A stretch of 64,000 nucleotides of DNA from Sulfodiicoccus acidiphilus (GCF_003967175.1 NZ_AP018553.1:1847982-1911981), one strand, 5' to 3'. Numbered from the stretch's first letter, positions 26,062 through 35,789 are shown. Notes: generated from the letters alone by a model not told the origin. Numbers and translations: made by a program.

Positions 26062-26865
26062 TCAATCATCGGGGGGTCTCCACGCTACGAAGTACATCCC
26101 CCGCGGTGGGTTCCACGTCTCTAGCGTGGCGCTCCTCTCGCCCTCCACCAGCCTGTGTTCGCACTTAATGGGTTCGAACTCGTGGGGACCGGAGTTAGTT
26201 ACAACTGCAGCCCTCACTGCCCTGAGATCCCTCGGCCTCCAAGGAAACTGGACTTCCAGTTCGACGTGCAGGGCTGGCTGTCCCACTGCGATACCCTCCA
26301 TACTGCTGTCCATGTTGTACCTCTCCCTGAGCTCCCTCACTGTGAGCGGAAAGTACCCCATGTCCCACGTGTTGAGTCCGTAGCTCACGACCTCCCCAAC
26401 TTTCAAGGGAGGCTCGAAGACAGCGGCCAGTCTGACGAGTTTGGGACCTCTCTCTCTCACTTCCCACTTCGCCCCGCCTTTCCTTGCGGGGTCGGTGGGG
26501 TCGAACCTCCTTATCGCGGTAGGGCGAACTACTTTGGCCCCGTCCTTGGCGTGGAACCTGGCCGACTCGACTAACCTCTCCGAGAGGCCGTCCGAGAGGC
26601 TCACTGCCACATGTCTGACACTCAGCGCTCTATCCCCCCTCTCCGAGACGCTGCACCTCTTCCTGAGCTCGAGGTGGAGCAGTTCGGGTTTGTAGTCCAG
26701 CCTCCCCTTGCGAATGTAAGATCCTTGTTTGACCACAAGTCCCACGTTAATCAGCATGTTCACAGCTTCGATTGCACCTCTACGATGAGGTACCTCCACG
26801 CTCTTCTCGTTTCCCCACACCTCCTTTAGGAGGGCGGAGGTCCACCGTAGGGTTGATGATATCAT
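26062..26865 (-). CDS. Unrecognised 267-residue protein with possible N-terminal winged helix
   Basis: The N-terminus (STLRWTSALLKEVWGNEKSV, then RRGAIEAVNMLINVGLVVKQ) looks like a winged helix-turn-helix. The rest is a mixed alpha/beta domain with a Trp/Pro-rich segment (SYGLNTWDMGYFPLTVREL, ALHVELEVQFPWRPRD) and ends WNPPRGMYFVAWRPPDD. I do not recognise the family. A TATA box (tttttatattg, complement of 26884-26894) lies about 25 bp upstream of the ATG at 26865, so it is transcribed alone. Transcription regulator is the guess from the N-terminus only. Confidence 0.5.
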   Translation of the reverse strand: MISSTLRWTSALLKEVWGNEKSVEVPHRRGAIEAVNMLINVGLVVKQGSYIRKGRLDYKPELLHLELRKRCSVSERGDRALSVRHVAVSLSDGLSERLVESARFHAKDGAKVVRPTAIRRFDPTDPARKGGAKWEVRERGPKLVRLAAVFEPPLKVGEVVSYGLNTWDMGYFPLTVRELRERYNMDSSMEGIAVGQPALHVELEVQFPWRPRDLRAVRAAVVTNSGPHEFEPIKCEHRLVEGERSATLETWNPPRGMYFVAWRPPDD

Positions 26866-27055
26866 ATGGGAAATAAACGAGACAATATAAAAATGTTTCA
26901 GATCCCCGTAGATCGGAAGCCTTTTTTAGGAGGTCGGGACCTTGACCTGCCCCTTTACACTCCAAACTCTACCCAGATCTACATAGATCCGAAATGGGAA
27001 TTCCCAGTGCACCACCTCGGAGAAACTGAGGTGAAATGGGCTCTCCCACATACAG

Positions 27056-28768
27056 TCAAAGGGTTCTGATACGGTTCCAGAGAGTACTTACGTCCTGTTT
27101 AATGCCGTTCCAGAGAGTACTTACGTCCTGTTTAATGCCGTTCCAGAGAGTACTTACGTCCTGTTTAATGCCACGCACGAAAGATTTCAGCACATGCAGT
27201 ACGCTAGTTCCCGCCCCTGCACCGCATCCGCTGGGAGTAACAGGAACCAGTCCCCTTCCCTCAATTACTTGAACCGAGGAAGTGGCGTTGGAGAGTGTTA
27301 ACTGAAAGAGGTTCCACTCCCACTGGATTTCGTGGTAAGTGTTCACCCTGATCTCCGACCCGAGCTGCACGTCTACGACTTCGTAATCGTCCGGGTTAAA
27401 AGGTAGTCCTGCGTCCCTCATCATCCTAGACAGGTTGACCTGCACCAACGTAGGTCCAGATCCTAGGTTGGCCGCCCATATGTAAAGTGGAAAGCCGGAA
27501 CCTCCGTGAGGCAGAGTATAGAGGGTCCACGACACCTCTTGGACGGAACCGTTAATTACAGTAGGAATGGATTCGCTCTTCACAAAAGTCCCCATGTAGA
27601 TCTCGGTGTGCGAGAGCCAGACCATAACTTCTGCGCCGTTCCAGTCTTCGGAGGGAGTTGAGTTGGAGATCCAAATGTCGAAGGCGAAGTCGTACGGAGC
27701 GGTGGACTTACTGAGAACGTATCCCACTGTGGCCTCGTAATCTCCGGACTCGAAGTTTGAAAGCCTGACTGGGAAAGTTAAGTTCTCTTGAGGAGAGCCG
27801 GGGTGTATCCATGTCCCGCCCTGATTGTAGAAGAGCTCTCCGTAGTCGACCTCGGGGTAGCCCACAACTCCTCCCTCGTTCGCCCCCTGGAAGGCCTCGC
27901 ACAACTCCACTTGCGTCGTCAGACCGGAGGAATTCACGTACATGGAAACTTCCCCGCGGGAGTTGGGAGCCAAGTTCCAGAGGTTGGTCCCAACGTAGGC
28001 TGTCGAGGTGTTGAGCGCTTGGAACGGTTCAGAAGGAGTTCCCACGATCTCTGCCGTCGTCTGTTGCGGAGCGACTGAAGGATACGCTCCATTCGCCGCC
28101 AGATACACCCTTTGGCCGTCGACACAGATGGGGCTCCAGAGCGACTCCTCTGGACCAACCTGTGCGTAGGGAAGGCCTGTCCTTTGTCCGAGGACTAAGT
28201 AGAACTCTCCAGAACCGAGGTAAAAGGTGTAGCTGGCCAGGTTCGTCCCACCTCGGCTCAGGTTGACCGTGGCCTCACCGTTCACTCCCACCGACACGTT
28301 GAAGGTGTAGGCCACGTCAAAGGTGGGAGAACCGTAGATCTCGACTCCTTCAGAGCTGTACGGAACTCCGGACCCGTCGTAGTTGACCCAAACCCCGTAA
28401 TAGGGACCGTTCTCTGGGTTGGCCTCTAGTAAAACGGTGAGGAACTTAGAGAGATTAGGTGTAACTAGGAAGAGCTCGGCCTGTCCCGAGGGACCAGACA
28501 ACGCCTCCACAGTGAACTTCACGTCTATCGGCGGGACGAGAGGCTCGTCGTAGAGGACGCCCGTGGCCTGATAGGTTGAGTTGACACCTGCCATGAGGGT
28601 CCAGTTACCTTCGGGAACTAGCGTCGGGGGCACGACCTCGCTGGGCGGGGAGGAGGAGTTGGCGAGCACCTCCGCGAGGAGGCCGCCTCCTTGACTCCAT
28701 TGGGCTGCGACAGCGGTGGCAGCGACTAACGTCGCTAGGACCAACAGCGACAACGACGCGAACTTCAC
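27056..28768 (-). CDS. Secreted GH12-type glycoside hydrolase with extra N-terminal domain and tandem-repeat tail
   Basis: This 570-residue protein has a signal peptide (ASLSLLVLATLVAATAVAAQ), a lectin-like domain (about 60-210) and then a GH12 domain. VGTNLWNLAPNS and VGYPEVDYGE open it. FAFDIWISNSTPSEDWNGAE then VMVWL contains the EVMVWL motif, with E380 as candidate nucleophile. Acid/base would be E472 in DVQLGSEIRVN; the 92-residue spacing is close to known GH12 enzymes. GH12 proteins of Sulfolobales are extracellular acid endo-beta-glucanases/xylanases. The C-terminus is unusual: three copies of GIKQDVSTLWN, encoded by three identical 33-bp repeats. The GTG start at 28768 follows a TATA-like aagattaatag. 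Confidence 0.7.
   Translation of the reverse strand: MKFASLSLLVLATLVAATAVAAQWSQGGGLLAEVLANSSSPPSEVVPPTLVPEGNWTLMAGVNSTYQATGVLYDEPLVPPIDVKFTVEALSGPSGQAELFLVTPNLSKFLTVLLEANPENGPYYGVWVNYDGSGVPYSSEGVEIYGSPTFDVAYTFNVSVGVNGEATVNLSRGGTNLASYTFYLGSGEFYLVLGQRTGLPYAQVGPEESLWSPICVDGQRVYLAANGAYPSVAPQQTTAEIVGTPSEPFQALNTSTAYVGTNLWNLAPNSRGEVSMYVNSSGLTTQVELCEAFQGANEGGVVGYPEVDYGELFYNQGGTWIHPGSPQENLTFPVRLSNFESGDYEATVGYVLSKSTAPYDFAFDIWISNSTPSEDWNGAEVMVWLSHTEIYMGTFVKSESIPTVINGSVQEVSWTLYTLPHGGSGFPLYIWAANLGSGPTLVQVNLSRMMRDAGLPFNPDDYEVVDVQLGSEIRVNTYHEIQWEWNLFQLTLSNATSSVQVIEGRGLVPVTPSGCGAGAGTSVLHVLKSFVRGIKQDVSTLWNGIKQDVSTLWNGIKQDVSTLWNRIRTL
27074..27172. repeat. Three identical tandem 33-bp repeats
   Basis: Units at 27074-27106, 27107-27139 and 27140-27172 are identical and in frame with the GH12 gene, encoding an 11-residue amphipathic unit. 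Identity at DNA level indicates recent slippage and likely copy-number variation between strains. Confidence 0.9.
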
Positions 28769-29146
28769 AGTCGATTTACATTGAGTCGACTATTAATCTT
28801 TTCAGGGCCTCGATCGGGCACGACGCGAGTGGCTCCCCCAAAAAGGCGAGGTCTCCCACTTCTTCCTCCACCTCGCCTGTAGCGTGAAGAAGGGGATAAC
28901 GTACACTTAGTAGGTTGGGTCCGAAACGCGTCGCGGTTCAAGGTCACACAACTCGGCGACGGTAACTGGGAAGAATCAGGACGCGTCCGTTAAGCTAGGT
29001 CCTAGTAGGAAGTCGACGTACGCTTTCACCGACTACTTCCAGAACTCCCCGTTAGGCAGCTCGTCCCTGAACTCTCTGGAGTTCCATGCCCCCAGTGCCA
29101 CGGACGCAAGGGAAGTCCCTCCGTTTCTAAAGCACCACCAAAGTGT
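28769..29146. other. Intergenic
   Basis: Nothing beyond the GH12 promoter (aagattaatag, complement of about 28790-28800) was recognised. The rest has no coherent frame. Confidence 0.45.
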
Positions 29147-30898
29147 CTACCTCCTTTCCTTCTCCCTTCTAGTTCGCCCGTTCGCCCCACCCGCACTTAC
29201 GCTCCTCGTCAGTGGCCTTCTCAAGGACGCCGCTAGGAACACTGCCAGGCCCAGGTTCACAGCCAAGTCCACCCAGAGGGACGACTCCATGAGTGGGGCG
29301 GCCGTGAACGTGGTGACTCCTCTGCCGTGCTTCATGGGAATTACAGTGAAGGTTCCCTGCCCTATGATCGTGGGAACTAGGGGTGTTGTACCGTTAGGAA
29401 GAGTGCCGTTCCAGAAGGGAGAGTATCTCACCAGGACGAAGGCCCGGCTCGAGTTCCCCCACACCACTATAGAGTAGGGTGAGAGGGTGATGTTCAGCGG
29501 ATCCCCCGACGCGGAGAACGCGATCGATCTGAAGTCCCTGTTGAGGTAAACGTAGTAGGGAGGCGCGGCGTACTGCAAGGTGAGGCCGGGCTCGTTTACC
29601 TCTCCGGTGGTCACCAAGTACTGTACACCGTACGAGCCAAGCTCCTCGGCCGAGAGCCCTCCCTGAGTCACCCTTACACCCATGGGTACTAGGTTGGCCA
29701 TGGCCAATTCCTTGGATATCTGCACGTTGTTGGAGAGGGAAGTGAACCAGTCGGTGTAGTAGACACCCACGTACCCTGACGTCCTCCCATCTAGGTAGTG
29801 GGCCACGTCGTAGAGGGAGTGGGACACCTCGTACTGAGACATGGGGAACGTGGCTAGAGCCGCAACGCCTGTGACGGAACCCAGGACCAGGACGGCGAAC
29901 ACGAAGGCAGTGAGAGGACGCGCCTTCACGTAGGAGAGGGCCAGGGCTAGGAGGACGAAGGCCAGCTCACCCACCTTGGAGGAGAAGCCGGTGAAGAGTG
30001 CCACTATCGCCCCTATCAGGGGAGGGTAGACACCTCCCCGAGAGGCCACGAGCCAGAAGCCGATCAGGAAAGCTAGCGCTACTTCCAAATAGAGGAACTC
30101 TGGAGTCCTCCTCCACCTCCTAGAGAGGAAGTAGAGGGAGGACAGGAGTAGGGCGAAGAGGGGCAACAGAACTACGTCGAGGGAGAAGGCCCTGACCTTC
30201 GCACTCAAGACCACCGACGGAACCGCTGCCGGGTAGGCGAAGAGGTACGCTGAGAGTTCTGCGCTCAGCTCGGAAAGGAAGGCGAGGCCGAGAGAGGTGA
30301 GGGCGGACCCGAGGAACTTTACCGACCTCGACTTCAGCAAAGGAGGGAGAAGCACGAAGGCAGAGAAGACGAAGGACTGGTAGAAGAAGAACTGGGCGAT
30401 AGCGAGAGTGCTCGTGAGCATGAGGAAGTCCCTTAAGTTCCCTCTGGACGCCAACCTGTCCCCGAAGTGGTAAACCAGAGGCAAGAAACTCATACCCATG
30501 AGTACTCCTGGTCCGTCACCCTCCCTGATTATGTACGAGGCGTAAGGGTTGAAGCCGAAGAGGAGGGGAAGAACGTAAAGAGGCCACCCCCTGACTCCCC
30601 TAGTCCTCATGACGAAGTAGAGGCCCAAGGTGCCAACCACGCACGGCGCCACCGTCGAGAACTTGACGAAAGCCAGATATCCTCCAATAAAGGTCAGGTA
30701 GTAAATCAGGTAGTTGAGCAGCCCGACGACGACGCCACCTCCATACCCGGAGTAAGTCCAGAAGGTGGGTGGCGTGGGTGAAGTTGGAGGGGGTTCAGTG
30801 TCCACCACCTGGTACGGTCCCGCGGTGACGAAGGAGTGCAGGAGTAGGACGTAGACAGCGACCACGAAGGCGATGTAGTAACCGTCCTCCCTCCTCAT
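29147..30898 (-). CDS. Large polytopic membrane protein, GT-C-like
   Basis: Of 583 residues, roughly the first 360 form about ten to twelve transmembrane helices. An extracytoplasmic domain (about 365-545) follows (YEVSHSLYDVAHYLDGRTSG, GSYGVQYLVTTGEVNEPG, YYVYLNRDFRSIAFS), then a last helix and a basic tail. This layout, with a short YxxxxxREGDGPG loop between early helices, resembles GT-C glycosyltransferase-like proteins of Sulfolobales, but no diagnostic catalytic motif was confirmed. It could glycosylate lipids or S-layer proteins. A strong TATA box (cttatatatac, complement of 30920-30932) precedes the ATG at 30898. Confidence 0.6.
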   Translation of the reverse strand: MRREDGYYIAFVVAVYVLLLHSFVTAGPYQVVDTEPPPTSPTPPTFWTYSGYGGGVVVGLLNYLIYYLTFIGGYLAFVKFSTVAPCVVGTLGLYFVMRTRGVRGWPLYVLPLLFGFNPYASYIIREGDGPGVLMGMSFLPLVYHFGDRLASRGNLRDFLMLTSTLAIAQFFFYQSFVFSAFVLLPPLLKSRSVKFLGSALTSLGLAFLSELSAELSAYLFAYPAAVPSVVLSAKVRAFSLDVVLLPLFALLLSSLYFLSRRWRRTPEFLYLEVALAFLIGFWLVASRGGVYPPLIGAIVALFTGFSSKVGELAFVLLALALSYVKARPLTAFVFAVLVLGSVTGVAALATFPMSQYEVSHSLYDVAHYLDGRTSGYVGVYYTDWFTSLSNNVQISKELAMANLVPMGVRVTQGGLSAEELGSYGVQYLVTTGEVNEPGLTLQYAAPPYYVYLNRDFRSIAFSASGDPLNITLSPYSIVVWGNSSRAFVLVRYSPFWNGTLPNGTTPLVPTIIGQGTFTVIPMKHGRGVTTFTAAPLMESSLWVDLAVNLGLAVFLAASLRRPLTRSVSAGGANGRTRREKERR

Positions 30899-30967
30899 TG
30901 CCTTAAACTAGACGTCCATTGTATATATAAGTGTCGCCGAGGGGCAAAACCCCTCATCCTTGAGATC

Positions 30968-31501
30968 CTATGGGGACCCGAGCTCCTTCCGGAAAATCCG
31001 ACTGAAGACCTCGAATCCTTCATCGGTGTATATACAGACCACTATCCTGAGGCCGGCCTCCCTGAACTCCCTCAACACCCTCGCCGTGAGGAGTGCACAC
31101 CTCTCGTATGGGTAGCCGTAAGCACCCGTAGATATCGCTGGAAGGGCGACGCTCTTTGCTCCAAGTTCCATGGCCTTAAGGATCGAGTTCCTCACCGCGG
31201 ACTCCAGCTTGTCGTCCCCCTCAACTCCGTAGATGGGACCCACAGCGTGGACTACGTATTTGGCCCTCAGCCTGCCCGCACTTGTGACGGCTACGCTGCC
31301 GGCTGGAACGGGCCCGTGTTTCCTCACGTACTCCGTGCTCTCCCTCTGTATCCTAGGTCCTCCCTTCTCCGATATCGCCAAGGCCACCCCTCCTCCGTGC
31401 TCCAGGTAAGAGTTGGCGGCGTTAACTATGACGTCGACTTCAAGCGCGGTTATGTCTCCCTTCATGAGGACGACTGTGGTAGAACCTAAGCTGAACTCCA
31501 C
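30968..31501 (-). CDS. Macro-domain protein (ADP-ribose / O-acetyl-ADP-ribose hydrolase type)
   Basis: The 177-residue product is a single macro domain: [35 protein letters not shown] with the glycine-rich loop, [22 protein letters not shown], and [13 protein letters not shown], the second phosphate loop. Members bind ADP-ribose and often remove it from O-acetyl-ADP-ribose or from modified macromolecules. I choose the GTG at 31501 ([12 protein letters not shown]), because a TATA box (tttatatc, complement of 31526-31533) lies 25 bp upstream. An upstream in-frame start at 31543 would precede that box. Confidence 0.85.
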   Translation of the reverse strand: MEFSLGSTTVVLMKGDITALEVDVIVNAANSYLEHGGGVALAISEKGGPRIQRESTEYVRKHGPVPAGSVAVTSAGRLRAKYVVHAVGPIYGVEGDDKLESAVRNSILKAMELGAKSVALPAISTGAYGYPYERCALLTARVLREFREAGLRIVVCIYTDEGFEVFSRIFRKELGSP

Positions 31502-32300
31502 GCGTAGGTCACCTTTACTTCTTCGATATAAACGTTGTTCCAAATTGGTCGTACAAAGGGTGAGGATACGGCCACTCGACCTCCACGCGTTCGTCGATCC
31601 GGTTGAACCCGATCGAGAACACGCCCACTCGCGAAATTTTACAAATCGACGAAAGCCTAGCCATTCTGTACGGAGAGTCGGCCAATTTCACTTTCGACGG
31701 ACCCAACGAAAACGAGTGGTACCCATTTACTTTATTACAATAAATCACGAGCTTACCCTGGAGGTCTTCGTTGCCTTTTAACCGGTTGAACCACGATTCG
31801 TGTTCTAACACGTTTTCTGTTCCGAGAAGTCCCTATGCCGTATCTAAAGTTGAACCACGATTCGTGTTCTAACCACCCAACATTCTTCGAAATACTCGCC
31901 ACGAATTCCTCTAGCGCTTAGGACTATTCGTCCCTTTGGAATGGTCGACTTGACACGTCTTCAAACGTGGGGGCCGAAGTACGGGAGAGTCCCCACAAGT
32001 GTACACGAAGCGGGTCCTCGGCTGACCCCAGGTTCCAATCCGAGTCCAATCGAATTTCGTCTCACTCGCGGACGTAGGGTATCACTTGTCCTCGCTGCTG
32101 CTCGAGGAACCACAGGGAACCGAATTATTGTACGGGTTCCGGAAAGAAGATTGAGAGTTACCGTTTCGTGTGAGGATCGATCTGTTAGAGTAGGAACTTC
32201 ACCTTACATCGCTTCGAATCATTCCCGACGAAGTGGATAGTCAAGTTCTCCACTAGATATAGAAGAGATACACTTTTAAGTAGAAACCTGACATTCTCCC
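31502..32300. other. Intergenic with a repeat pair and a doubtful small ORF
   Basis: A 98-codon minus-strand frame (31515-31811) reads protein-like ([40 protein letters not shown]) but has no promoter. It covers the macro-gene promoter and may be a decayed gene. Two identical 25-bp repeats lie at 31785-31873 (separate entry). The GT2 gene has its own TATA box (cttttaag, about 32273-32280). Confidence 0.4.
31785..31873. repeat. Two identical 25-bp palindromic repeats separated by 39 bp
   Basis: Copies at 31785-31809 and 31849-31873 are identical and carry a perfect CACGA-T-TCGTG stem within a longer imperfect palindrome. Repeat length 25 and spacing 39 fall inside the range of Sulfolobales CRISPR arrays, but there are only two copies, no leader was identified and no cas adaptation genes are nearby. 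Alternatives are an operator pair or a small duplication. Confidence 0.6.
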
Positions 32301-33031
32301 GTGCTCACCGTCGTAGTTCCAGCGTACAACGAAGGGGAGAGAATAAGGGAGACCCTCTCCCAACTGACGTCGAGTTTGAGGGACGTTGAAGTCATCGTCG
32401 TCTTCGATGGAGACGACCACACCCCTGACGTGGTACGGAATTACCCTGTGAAGCTAGTGGTGAGCAAGGAGAGGCTAGGGAAGGGGGAGCGATAAAGGAG
32501 GGGATCAGGAGGAGCCAAGGGGACCTCATAGCCTTCCTAGACGCTGACATGCCAGTCACCCTTCAGGAGTTGGTGGAGGTAGTGAGCGCTACGAAAGGGG
32601 CGGACCTGGTTGTAGCCAACAGGAAGTTCGTCGGTTTTCCCAATTTGAGGAAGTTCCTTCACCACGCGTTTATAGTAACTACGAAGGCTTTCTTCCCGTC
32701 CTTGATGGACTTCAGCGATTTCCAGGCCGGGCTGAAGGTGATGAAGAGCTCCAAGGCCCTGGAGGTACTGGACGAACTGGTGATAAACGACTGGCTTTTC
32801 GACGTGAACTTGATCTACTCGTTCGTGAGGAGAGGTTACAAAGTGGTGGAAGTACCAGTCACCTGGGTCCACAAGGACGGAGGGAAAGTTTCCGGAAGGG
32901 TTGTAAAGACGGCCACCATGATGTTCCTGTCTCTGGTGAAGTTGAGGACCTATTACTCCCCAGCCAGGTGGGTGCTTCGAACCAGGCTATACAGGAGGGC
33001 CGAGGCCTGGCTGCAGAGGGTACTCCGTTGA
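32301..33031 (+). pseudogene. GT2-family glycosyltransferase (dolichol-phosphate sugar synthase-like), one frameshift
   Basis: The first frame gives LTVVVPAYNEGERIRETLSQ and EVIVVFDGDDHT, the GT-A nucleotide-binding start, and ends at a TAA near 32495. The next frame continues with GGAIKEGIRRSQGDLIAFLD then ADMPVT, containing the DAD metal-binding motif, and runs to 33031. One extra G in the G5 run at 32483-32487 restores a 243-residue protein. It would transfer a sugar to a polyprenyl phosphate or glycan at the membrane's inner face. There is a TATA box upstream and a T7 run after the stop. The clean join favours a consensus error over decay. Confidence 0.75.
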
Positions 33032-33033
33032 GC

Positions 33034-33040
33034 TTTTTTT
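33034..33040 (+). terminator. T-run terminator after the GT2 gene
   Basis: Seven T residues directly follow the TGA at 33031. Poly-T alone is sufficient for termination in crenarchaea. Confidence 0.5.
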
Positions 33041-33063
33041 GTTGGGAGGTGGAGGCCGTCTAA

Positions 33064-33753
33064 ATGAAAGCTGTCATACTGGCTGGGGGGCAGGGGAAAC
33101 GTCTCAGACCCTTCACTGAGGACAAGCCGAAGCCGTTGATTGAACTGGCTGGGAGACCGATAATAGAGTGGCAAATACTCTGGCTCAGAGAGCAGGGAAT
33201 AAGGTCGTTCGTAGTGCTGGCGGGCTACAGGAGGGAGAGGCTGATAGAGTACTTGGGCGGAGGGAAGAGATTGGGAGTGAGTGTCGCGTTTTCGGTGGAG
33301 GACGAACCCCTGGGGACGGCGGGAGCCCTGAAGAACGCCGCTCACCTCCTGAACGAGGAGTTCCTGGTGGTGAACGGTGACGTGATCACCGACGTAAAAG
33401 TGGCGTCTATGTCTCTGAACGGCGAAGTGGCGTCCATGGTTCTAGTCCCCCTGAGGAGCCCCTACGGTGTGGTCTACACTAAGGACGATCACGTGGTTAG
33501 GTTCGAGGAGAAACCTCTTCTGGGCGACTACTGGATAAACGCCGGAGTTTACCTCATGAGTCCGCGGGTGGTGGAGTACCTGCCCGACAAGGGGGACTTG
33601 GAGAAGACCACGTTCCCTGAACTGGCCTCTAAGGGTCTCCTCAGGGCAGTGAAGACACACTCCTACTGGAGGTCCATAGACTCGGTTAAGGACGTTGAGG
33701 AAGTTAGTAGGGACCTAGAGGAAGGGAAGGTCCTCAACTTGAGGAGTCCCTAG
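33064..33753 (+). CDS. Sugar-1-phosphate nucleotidyltransferase
   Basis: A 229-residue enzyme of the RmlA/mannose-1-phosphate guanylyltransferase/HddC type. It has the signature [18 protein letters not shown], then [29 protein letters not shown] and the metal-binding [14 protein letters not shown] and [12 protein letters not shown] are also conserved. It would form an activated sugar nucleotide (GDP or NDP) in the cytoplasm for glycans, fitting the nearby glycosyltransferases. There is no left-handed beta-helix extension, so it is the short form. A ggaggtgg ribosome site lies about 14 nt before the ATG, unlike the leaderless genes around it. The substrate cannot be told from sequence alone. 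Confidence 0.85.
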   Translation: MKAVILAGGQGKRLRPFTEDKPKPLIELAGRPIIEWQILWLREQGIRSFVVLAGYRRERLIEYLGGGKRLGVSVAFSVEDEPLGTAGALKNAAHLLNEEFLVVNGDVITDVKVASMSLNGEVASMVLVPLRSPYGVVYTKDDHVVRFEEKPLLGDYWINAGVYLMSPRVVEYLPDKGDLEKTTFPELASKGLLRAVKTHSYWRSIDSVKDVEEVSRDLEEGKVLNLRSP

Positions 33754-33937
33754 ACACTCCGACCAATATTACGCCGCCCAACAGCAGGAAGAAAGTGTAG
33801 GTCGAAGTCAGGTTAGACAGCCCTTGGTTGGTGAAGTATTGTATGGCGGAAATTACCATTAAGATCAGGGCCGTGGCGACGAGGCTCCTCCCAAGGTTGA
33901 CCAGGAGTTCCACAGTTTCCTTCAGTTTGGGAACCAT
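33734..33937 (-). CDS. Small two-helix membrane protein
   Basis: The 67-residue product has two hydrophobic segments ([18 protein letters not shown] and [15 protein letters not shown]) separated by a short polar loop. Its 3' end overlaps the nucleotidyltransferase by 20 bp on the opposite strand. No family is recognised; the clean membrane topology suggests it is real. Confidence 0.5.
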   Translation of the reverse strand: MVPKLKETVELLVNLGRSLVATALILMVISAIQYFTNQGLSNLTSTYTFFLLLGGVILVGVSRDSSS

Positions 33938-34442
33938 AGATTTCTTTCTCCCGATCGGGGGGTGATACCTCCGTCCTCCTTGCTTTCGATAATACTAGAC
34001 GCGAGAGTGACTCGGAAGTCGATTTATCAACTGGACCTCAAACGCGAGATCAAGTTCACTCCTCCCAGGCAGAGTAAATGGAACTTCCATCGCTCTCTCA
34101 CAACTCCAGGCCACGGAAAGACTCCTCCAGGGCAGTTCCTCCTCGGCTTGGAGTCAGGTCCCTCTGTGGACGCTGAAGGGTCTTTTCCCTAGTTCGAACA
34201 GCGGTGGATCCTTCGAACCTCCTTCACCTAGGTGAGGGTGACGACGGTGTCGGCTTCAACCGTAACTCGATCTGGGCGGGCGGAGATCGTTCAGACGAGG
34301 AATAGCCGCAGAGGGAGCAACCTCGACGGACCTATGTTGAAAAAGTGAGGAGCCCTACACGTTATCCCCGAACGGAGGAGTTCCCACCGGTAGTCGAGAG
34401 AGGGAAGCCACGGTATACACGAGGAGACCGCACAAATAGAGA
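33938..34442. other. Intergenic, no gene seen
   Basis: About 500 bp without a coherent frame. Short ORFs here have no motif or promoter. Confidence 0.4.
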
Positions 34443-34859
34443 TCACACCCCAGCCCCAAGATCGAGGTTACGGGAGTCACTCACAACTTTCCCTAGGAAA
34501 CCGTCGAACCACCTCCTCACGAAGAAAATTCCAGAGACATTTTCCATCCATCCAGAGTACTGAAACTCTAGGAGAACTCGTCGGTCAGCGAACTTAATGA
34601 GCAGTTCCCCTGAACCTTCCTTCCCTCCTGTAGTGAGGACGAAGTGGTACGCCACCTCGTCCCCTCGAACCTCCCTGTATATGTTGAGCACGAAACTAGA
34701 GCCTATGAACTTCCCGTCACCTCTGAAGGAACCTCCGACCTGGTGCACCTGTTTCACTGGAGGGAAAAGCCTCGGGAACACGTAGTTTGGATCCGACAGC
34801 GCCCTCCAGAGCGGATCCTTCCCGCTTGGATGGAGGTCTATTGACCTGGAAACCCTCAC
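34443..34859 (-). CDS. Small SRPBCC/START-like protein
   Basis: The 138-residue product (HPSGKDPLWRALSDPNYVFP, SFVLNIYREVRGDEVAYHFV, SGELLIKFADRRVLLEFQYS) has the strand pattern and ALSDPxxV-type element of the ligand-binding helix-grip fold. Its start overlaps the stop of the upstream gene by 4 bp, so the two form one translation unit. The ligand is unknown. Fold assignment is by eye only. Confidence 0.5.
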   Translation of the reverse strand: MRVSRSIDLHPSGKDPLWRALSDPNYVFPRLFPPVKQVHQVGGSFRGDGKFIGSSFVLNIYREVRGDEVAYHFVLTTGGKEGSGELLIKFADRRVLLEFQYSGWMENVSGIFFVRRWFDGFLGKVVSDSRNLDLGAGV

Positions 34860-35644
34860 CTTCTCACCTTCCTGTGTTCCAGGAGGTCGAGGAGCGGTAT
34901 CTCCAGGCCCACTACTTCGACTTCGCCTTCCAGGAAGACCAGCTTACTGAGGACCTCCTCCCCGTTCAGGACCTCCCCTTTGGAGTGGAGCCTGTAATTC
35001 CTGATTTCACCGTCGCACACTGTGACGAGGAGCGCGAAATCCCCTCCTCTAACTACCACACCTCCCATCGCGATCTGCTTAGCGATTTCCCTAACCTTCT
35101 GCAGGGCCATTTCGAGACTCCCCTGGAACTTACCTACCTCCGTTAGGTTGGGCCCTCGAGACTCCCTGAAGTACGTGGTGAAGTAAGAGGTCAGTCTCTC
35201 AACCGCGATCCTTCCCACGTCGGTCTTGTTTCTTGCCAACAATTTATCGAACCCTCCACCTTGCATCGAAACGTCCACCACTACCTTGAGGGCGATCTCT
35301 CCCGCGTGCTCTCGGATGTAAGTCGTTAGTCGCCAATTGAACTTACCGTCGTCCGACCAGCCTGAAACCTCCGTCGCCCCGGCAGTGAGGTAGGGGCCCT
35401 TCATGATACCCGCGAAGGCGATCGGTTTGGAGTCAGGTGACCATAAACAGTACACGACCCTGAAGTCGTCCGCTACGCCCTCTGAAGAGTCGCTCAGCGA
35501 TACGTACATCTTCTTCTCCCGATCGTACACTCCAATCAACTGCACGAAACCGAGGACTCCAGCCAACTTGAAGGGGTCGAGAAGCTGAGCCAGTACGGCA
35601 GCCCTGTTGCCCTTGATTCTCACCTCACCGTCATACAACACCAT
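34856..35644 (-). CDS. SRPBCC/CoxG-like protein with an extra C-terminal domain
   Basis: This 262-residue protein opens YDGEVRIKGNRAAVLAQLLD then PFKLAGVL, like the first strand and helices of CoxG-type SRPBCC domains. It continues with strand-rich sequence up to about 150 (KFNWRLTTYIREHAGEIALK). The last 80 residues (GSLEMALQKVREIAKQIAMG, DFALLVTVCDGEIRNYRL) are a separate small domain I do not recognise. It pairs with another SRPBCC-like protein. There is no Mo-hydroxylase gene nearby, so a classical CO-dehydrogenase maturation role is not supported. Start is ATG 35644. Confidence 0.5.
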   Translation of the reverse strand: MVLYDGEVRIKGNRAAVLAQLLDPFKLAGVLGFVQLIGVYDREKKMYVSLSDSSEGVADDFRVVYCLWSPDSKPIAFAGIMKGPYLTAGATEVSGWSDDGKFNWRLTTYIREHAGEIALKVVVDVSMQGGGFDKLLARNKTDVGRIAVERLTSYFTTYFRESRGPNLTEVGKFQGSLEMALQKVREIAKQIAMGGVVVRGGDFALLVTVCDGEIRNYRLHSKGEVLNGEEVLSKLVFLEGEVEVVGLEIPLLDLLEHRKVRR

Positions 35645-35789
35645 GACTGATTGATGATCGGGGGAATTTGTCTATAAAAGATTTGTTACCGTTGAACGGG
35701 ACCCCGGAAAACGACTCAGCCGCGTTGTGACTAGTTGTTAAACGTTTTCCTTGGATTTCGACGACTCAGCCACCCCTCCCCGGAGTCCC

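Noticed and set aside
31515-31811. 98-codon protein-like ORF upstream of the macro-domain gene
   Set aside because: It covers the macro gene's TATA box and has no promoter; kept only as a possible decayed gene.
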